Positions 5,872-9,033 of a stretch of DNA of 9,033 nucleotides are shown piece after piece. The position numbers were made by a program, and so were the translations under genes. Below the pieces are notes generated by a model. The model was not told where the DNA came from, did not search any database, and saw nothing but the letters and a program-made list of their open reading frames with translations. The stretch comes from Candidatus Methanogaster sp. UBA203 (GTDB taxonomy: Archaea; Halobacteriota; Methanosarcinia; Methanosarcinales; Methanogasteraceae): positions 1 through 9,033 of the forward strand of contig DASC01000013.1 of the NCBI GenBank assembly GCA_002503595.1. The letters are read 5' to 3'. Every line of letters starts with the position of its first letter. Position 1 is the stretch's first letter.

Positions 5872-6909
5872 ATGGCAGTTCTACTGATCGGTGCAGGAAA
5901 TGCTGGAAGTGCACTGCTGGATGATGTATGTGAGCGTGGGGCAGGAAAGAACCCGAGGATTGCGATATGTCCGAGGGTTGCATTCAAGCACATCAAGAAT
6001 AAAGAGCAGTATCTGCTGACCGACAAGGGATTTTTCGGATCAGGCGACGAGGTTGTCGGGAGAAGCGATTTCAAAGACACTGCCGCATCAGCGTCTGCGA
6101 TGGACTCGTATGACGCGGTGTTGCTCGAACTGCTGAACAAGAAGATCGAAGGCGTTGACGCTGCAGTCATCTTTCTCGGTCTCGGCGGAATCACAGGAAG
6201 CGGGATATCCCCGGCAATTGCGCGCACATTAAGCGACCTTGACGTACCAGTAATGGTCTTTGGCGTGCTGCCATCCCCTGCCGGTGCGGAGACGCGTGCC
6301 CGGTACGGAAACGTCTGTTACGCAATCGAAGGTCTCAAGAAATACACCGGTGCGTTCCTCCTGATGGACAACCAGCGCATCGCGTACACCGATAACATCG
6401 AGAGCATGTACCCGCGATACAACCGGTACGCGGCTGTCGTTGTTTCAGATATCCTTTCAGGGTCCGATCCGAAGACCTCCACGGCAACAAGCATCGGTAT
6501 CAGGGACATGATATCGAATATGTCCCTATCAGGCGGCGGTTTCTCAGTCTTTGGGCGTGCAAGCATCCTATCAAAGGACTTGCTCCATTATTTCATCCCG
6601 GTGGGTGGGCATAAGCCGGTCGATGTGCCGACGATGATCGGTGTCGCTGTCGAGAAGATGTCCATGAACGCGGATACGAAGATCGCCCGGAAGAGTACGG
6701 TGCTCTTCAGGGTGCCGTCGTGGTACATGAAGGATGCTAACGCGATCGATACCAGGTCGATAGAGCGATTCCAGGAGGAAAACTCATCAGAGGGGCATTA
6801 TCTCGGAATTTCGCTCACGAAGAGGAGTCTTGTCACGCTGACGATGCTCTTTACGTACCGGTACGGCGATCTCCCGCGACTCTGCGAGATCAGGGACGGC
6901 GCTCATTAG
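5872..6909 (+). CDS. Divergent FtsZ/tubulin-superfamily GTPase-like protein
   Basis: The 345-residue protein has the order of nucleotide-binding loops of the FtsZ/tubulin fold. T1 is LLIGAGNAGSAL (4-15), T3 is FFGSGDEVVG (54-63), and T4 is GLGGITGSG (103-111, against canonical GMGGGTGTG). T5 is VPVMVFGVLPSP (125-136), followed by the usual phosphate-side helix, and MDNQRI (165-170) corresponds to IPNDKL. The T7 region, GIRDMISNM (209-217), keeps one acidic residue (D212) where FtsZ has two. There is no FtsZ C-terminal binding peptide and no signal or membrane segment, so it is cytosolic. I chose the ATG at 5872 because it puts T1 at the very N-terminus and fits the TATA spacing; an ATG at 5803 would overlap the divergent gene. 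The altered T4 and T7 suggest reduced GTP hydrolysis. It is distinct from ordinary FtsZ and possibly related to CetZ-like or FtsZ-like side families; filament formation is inferred. Confidence 0.85.
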   Translation: MAVLLIGAGNAGSALLDDVCERGAGKNPRIAICPRVAFKHIKNKEQYLLTDKGFFGSGDEVVGRSDFKDTAASASAMDSYDAVLLELLNKKIEGVDAAVIFLGLGGITGSGISPAIARTLSDLDVPVMVFGVLPSPAGAETRARYGNVCYAIEGLKKYTGAFLLMDNQRIAYTDNIESMYPRYNRYAAVVVSDILSGSDPKTSTATSIGIRDMISNMSLSGGGFSVFGRASILSKDLLHYFIPVGGHKPVDVPTMIGVAVEKMSMNADTKIARKSTVLFRVPSWYMKDANAIDTRSIERFQEENSSEGHYLGISLTKRSLVTLTMLFTYRYGDLPRLCEIRDGAH

Positions 6910-7020
6910 GTTGTGGATTTCTTCTTTGGGGTCTTGTGGTTCTGTATAAGCTGTAGATACGAGACTTGAGCGGTGGCACTTCAGAATGCTGCCGATGTCA
7001 GGTTTAGAGGAAAGAACCGC

Positions 7021-7079
7021 CGCCTGACCCGATCGCCATATTTCTGCCGCCGGGCGGGTATGAGATCGGGCGATAGGCG
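7021..7079. other. Long interrupted hairpin, candidate structured RNA or DNA palindrome
   Basis: Nested complementary blocks share one axis: CGCCT (7021-7025) with AGGCG (7075-7079), CCCGATC (7028-7034) with GATCGGG (7064-7070), CATA (7037-7040) with TATG (7059-7062), and the CCGCC/GGCGG tip at 7047-7057. Small internal loops separate the blocks. Up to 21 pairs could form in 59 nt. No known RNA family is recognised. It could be part of a small RNA, a processing site or the remains of a repeat element. Confidence 0.45.
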
Positions 7080-7193
7080 AAATGGTGGCGGGAGCTGCTT
7101 GCGGGATGTGGGTTGTGGTATCGACCGATCCCGAGGGGTGTGTGGTTTGGCAATGGCGTCAGACAATTCGGAAATGTCGGTTCATCAGAAAGG

Positions 7194-7200
7194 TTTTAAA
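7194..7200 (+). promoter_or_regulatory. TATA-like element upstream of the DUF350-like gene
   Basis: TTTTAAA centred at 7197 predicts a start site near 7224. The ATG at 7234 is preceded by GAGGT at 7222-7226, so the Shine-Dalgarno would sit at the very 5' end of a short leader. The motif is weak and the call tentative. Confidence 0.35.
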
Positions 7201-7233
7201 GTGTTGAGAATATTTACATGCGAGGTATAAAAA

Positions 7234-7695
7234 ATGATTTACACAATTGCCCTGTTGTGGTTGGCAAGAATGGTTATAATGGCGGTAACGTGTACTTTCT
7301 TGGCTATTATTGGTGTGGGGATTTTGGATATACTAACACCAAAAATAGAAGAGAGAAAGAGAATAGGTGAAGACCCTGTTGCCACGGGTATTTTCATAGC
7401 AGGATTTCTCATCTTTATTGGGCTTGTCATTCATGGTGCTTGCACAGCGCCTACGCCCCTCCATCTTCTACTCATCCCATCGTTAATAGACTTTGAAAGA
7501 ATGGGATTAGTTATGCTCACCTTCTCTGTGAGTTTATTGTTAAGCGTGGGGTTATTTAACCTTGCTGACAAGTTGACACCAATGATTATGTTTTCAAAAG
7601 TCGACGATAGCCCTGTCGGTGTTGGGATTTATGTGGCGGGATATTTAATATTGTTGGGACTGATATTACACGCCGCTCTTACCATACCAATATAA
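7234..7695 (+). CDS. DUF350-like four-helix membrane protein with internal duplication
   Basis: The 153-residue protein is very hydrophobic with four predicted membrane helices, at about 7-32, 48-70, 91-113 and 128-150. Its halves are repeats: LDILTP...DPVATGIFIAGFLI in the first matches ADKLTP...SPVGVGIYVAGYLI in the second, at residues 31-60 and 111-140. The D-x-L-T-P element followed by a Gly/Ala-rich helix in a duplicated pair resembles DUF350 (E. coli YjfL type), a family of cytoplasmic-membrane proteins of unknown function. The usual Asn before the second helix of each half appears to be Asp or Ser here, so the match is not perfect. GAGGT at 7222-7226 supports the ATG. The next gene begins 13 nt downstream, implying an operon with the transglutaminase-like protein. 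Confidence 0.7.
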   Translation: MIYTIALLWLARMVIMAVTCTFLAIIGVGILDILTPKIEERKRIGEDPVATGIFIAGFLIFIGLVIHGACTAPTPLHLLLIPSLIDFERMGLVMLTFSVSLLLSVGLFNLADKLTPMIMFSKVDDSPVGVGIYVAGYLILLGLILHAALTIPI

Positions 7696-7708
7696 GGGGG
7701 TTTTAGCG

Positions 7709-8860
7709 ATGAAGAAGATAGCGATAGTGGGATTGTTTCTTATCGTTGGTTGTGTTCTGGGGTATTTTGTTCTGCAAACTCTCCTTTTACCCCCTTCGGA
7801 AATTTCAGTCAACAACGAAGCGGATACAGGATTGGACGAAGAGTTAAGCAAAGGTGTAGAATTTATAGATGAGTCTACTAATTTCATCGAACAAAAGCAA
7901 TATGAAAAAGCACGAGAAATGATTGAAAATGCCAAAGAATCGTCTGACATATTGCTTAAACGCACCAGTCATCACGAAGATGAGGGAAAGTATCTGAATA
8001 CGCTCATAAATTGTACGGATGGCCTCGTTCATGTCATCGAATTATCTGATACCAATGATACTGTTGGGACTATTGGACACGCAAACAAATTTTTAGTTGA
8101 TTTTTCAAACTTAAAGACTATCGGTGCAGAGTTGACCGAAAAACATCCTGACATTGCTGAAAAATTGAATATTGAAGAAACAATGGTAAATCTCCGACCC
8201 ATCGAGTATGATATAATGGATTTCAAAGAAGAATATAAAACAAATAAAACACCACCACTCCTGCCAATTTCTTTTGAGGGAAACTCCAAAGAGTTCACAT
8301 GGAAAGATCATTTGGGAAAAAAATGGAGCTTCAAGATTAAAATATCGGAGAGAAGATATAAGAAATATATAAATCTCTCGCATGAGATAAATGAGAGTGA
8401 AGATATTTTGAAGTTCGTCACCGATGAAGATGTGCAAGTAAGGGAAATTGCTCAATGGTTCAATGATACATATTCAGATCAAGAAGATAAGGCGAACTGT
8501 ATTTTAAGTTTTGTTCAAGAATGTATTCCCTCCATTGCTGAAGGAAGAGATGATTATTTCAAGTATCCAATAGAGACTATTATCGAAGGCGGTGATTGCG
8601 AGGATAAATCTATCTTATTTTTATCAATACTGAAAGCAGAAGGGTATGATGTTGCTTTTGCTTCATATCCACAACATTGGATGGGTGGGGTGGCATTGAA
8701 AGGAGACTTAAAAAGAGTAAAGAATCCCTACTCTGGCGTACCTATCGAAGGCGGAGGTACGTATTACCTCTGTGAAACTCTTGATAAAGGGTTTAAGGTA
8801 GGATATATACTGGAAGAATATAAAAATATAAATCCACTTATGTTAGTAATACCAAGATAG
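7709..8860 (+). CDS. Membrane-anchored protein with C-terminal transglutaminase-like domain
   Basis: The 383-residue protein starts with a hydrophobic segment (4-27) that acts as a signal anchor. A lipobox-like IVGC ends at C15, but hydrophobicity continues past it, so a membrane anchor is preferred. A charged helical region (40-180) follows, then the transglutaminase/cysteine-protease-like domain (about 230-383). The nucleophile is C297 in EGGDCEDKSILFLSIL, the histidine is H323 in SYPQHWMGGV, and YYLCETL (352-358) supplies the acidic position (E356). Such archaeal domains are thought to cleave or crosslink surface proteins; the substrate is unknown. A GGGGG Shine-Dalgarno at 7696-7700 directly follows the stop of the DUF350-like gene, 13 nt upstream of the ATG. 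Composition is AT-rich, unlike the 2897-6909 genes. Confidence 0.85.
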   Translation: MKKIAIVGLFLIVGCVLGYFVLQTLLLPPSEISVNNEADTGLDEELSKGVEFIDESTNFIEQKQYEKAREMIENAKESSDILLKRTSHHEDEGKYLNTLINCTDGLVHVIELSDTNDTVGTIGHANKFLVDFSNLKTIGAELTEKHPDIAEKLNIEETMVNLRPIEYDIMDFKEEYKTNKTPPLLPISFEGNSKEFTWKDHLGKKWSFKIKISERRYKKYINLSHEINESEDILKFVTDEDVQVREIAQWFNDTYSDQEDKANCILSFVQECIPSIAEGRDDYFKYPIETIIEGGDCEDKSILFLSILKAEGYDVAFASYPQHWMGGVALKGDLKRVKNPYSGVPIEGGGTYYLCETLDKGFKVGYILEEYKNINPLMLVIPR

Positions 8861-8872
8861 TCAGTCGCAAGG

Positions 8873-8880
8873 TTTATATC
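8873..8880 (+). promoter_or_regulatory. TATA box for the secreted Thr-Pro protein
   Basis: TTTATATC is centred 26.5 nt before the ATG at 8903, the same geometry as the divergent promoter at 5842-5849. It implies a separate, possibly leaderless, transcript for the last gene, although AAAGGACGAG just before the start might also serve ribosome binding. Confidence 0.5.
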
Positions 8881-8902
8881 ATAAAGTAATAAAGGACGAG
8901 CG

Positions 8903-9033
8903 ATGAAGAAGATAGTTTTGTTGCTCATCGGATTGTTAATACTATGGTTTTTCGCTTCAGTTAGCATAAATGCGCAGGAGATTGGAGTGAGTAGTGGTAA
9001 TTCAACACCTACTCCTACTCCAACTCCTACTCC
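8903..9033 (+). CDS. Secreted Thr-Pro-rich protein, 5' part only
   Basis: The frame is open from the ATG at 8903 to the window edge, so only the first 43 residues are visible. They are a signal peptide (MKKIVLLLIGLLILWFFASV..., cleavage probable after SINA at residue 24), a short spacer EIGVSSGNS, and a run of alternating Thr-Pro. Thr-Pro linkers usually join the signal region to an extracellular domain in archaeal surface proteins and are often glycosylated. The main domain lies beyond the window, so function is unknown. It follows the transglutaminase-like gene by 42 nt and may be a substrate or partner of it, which is only a guess from position. Confidence 0.75.
   Translation, partial: MKKIVLLLIGLLILWFFASVSINAQEIGVSSGNSTPTPTPTPT
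9005..9033 (+). repeat. CCTACT-type short tandem repeat encoding Thr-Pro linker
   Basis: Repeats of ACTCCT/ACTCCA run to the window edge and encode alternating Thr and Pro. Such arrays can change in copy number by slippage. Here three-base units would keep the frame only when whole codons are gained or lost. The full length is cut off by the window end. Confidence 0.7.

Larger units (their letters stand above)
6910..7233. other. Non-coding interval between FtsZ-like and DUF350-like genes
   Basis: This stretch of 324 bases holds no convincing gene. An 85-codon plus-strand frame from a GTG at 6973 is rich in Arg, Gly and Cys, has no recognisable domain and lacks a Shine-Dalgarno. The visible content is a T-rich run just after the FtsZ-like stop that may serve as a terminator, the hairpin at 7021-7079, and the promoter of the next gene near 7194. 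The first two-thirds are GC-rich; the last 60 bases shift to the AT-rich composition of the downstream genes. Confidence 0.5.

Noticed and set aside
6973..7230. 85-codon plus-strand frame from a GTG
   Set aside because: Low-complexity Arg/Gly/Cys content, no Shine-Dalgarno, and it runs through the hairpin and the next promoter.

Overview
The window reads as chromosomal DNA of a euryarchaeon, probably related to methanogens or ANME-type archaea. This rests on archaeal-style TATA/BRE promoters that predict leaderless mRNAs, an adjacent DUF5678 plus retropepsin-like pair, a remnant of a RelE-type toxin, and a divergent tubulin/FtsZ-superfamily protein. No rRNA, tRNA or CRISPR array is visible, so the lineage is an inference.

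Layout. 1-145: a structured dispersed repeat (copy 1). 364-1111: a two-gene fluoride-resistance operon, crcB/fluC plus a DUF190 protein, with a leader of about 100 nt that contains a hairpin. 1288-1466: a frameshifted RelE-like toxin remnant. 1485-1943 (minus): an intact bacterial-type RuvC resolvase, which is uncommon in archaea. 1983-2139: copy 2 of the dispersed repeat, in the opposite orientation. 2162-2828 (minus): a DUF5678 protein overlapping a retropepsin-like aspartic protease. 2897-5820 (minus): two translationally coupled genes for secreted, C-terminally membrane-anchored proteins. 5872-6909 (plus): an FtsZ/tubulin-like protein, divergent from that pair. 6910-7233: a non-coding interval with a strong hairpin. 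7234-9033 (plus): an AT-richer set of cell-envelope genes, namely a DUF350-like four-helix membrane protein, an anchored transglutaminase-like protein, and the start of a secreted Thr-Pro-rich protein cut by the window edge.

The most interesting unit is 2897-6909. A degenerate but recognisable FtsZ-like protein shares a very compact divergent promoter with two single-anchor membrane proteins. Both of those have a signal peptide, a related membrane-proximal helical domain, a C-terminal transmembrane segment and a short acidic cytoplasmic tail with a similar G-D-x-V motif. I infer a candidate membrane-shaping or cytoskeleton-to-envelope system: a cytosolic filament-type protein with a matched pair of membrane partners. 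No function is demonstrated by sequence alone.

Other items worth attention are the paired repeat copies with terminal inverted repeats, RuvC without RuvA or RuvB nearby, and the hairpin at 7021-7079.
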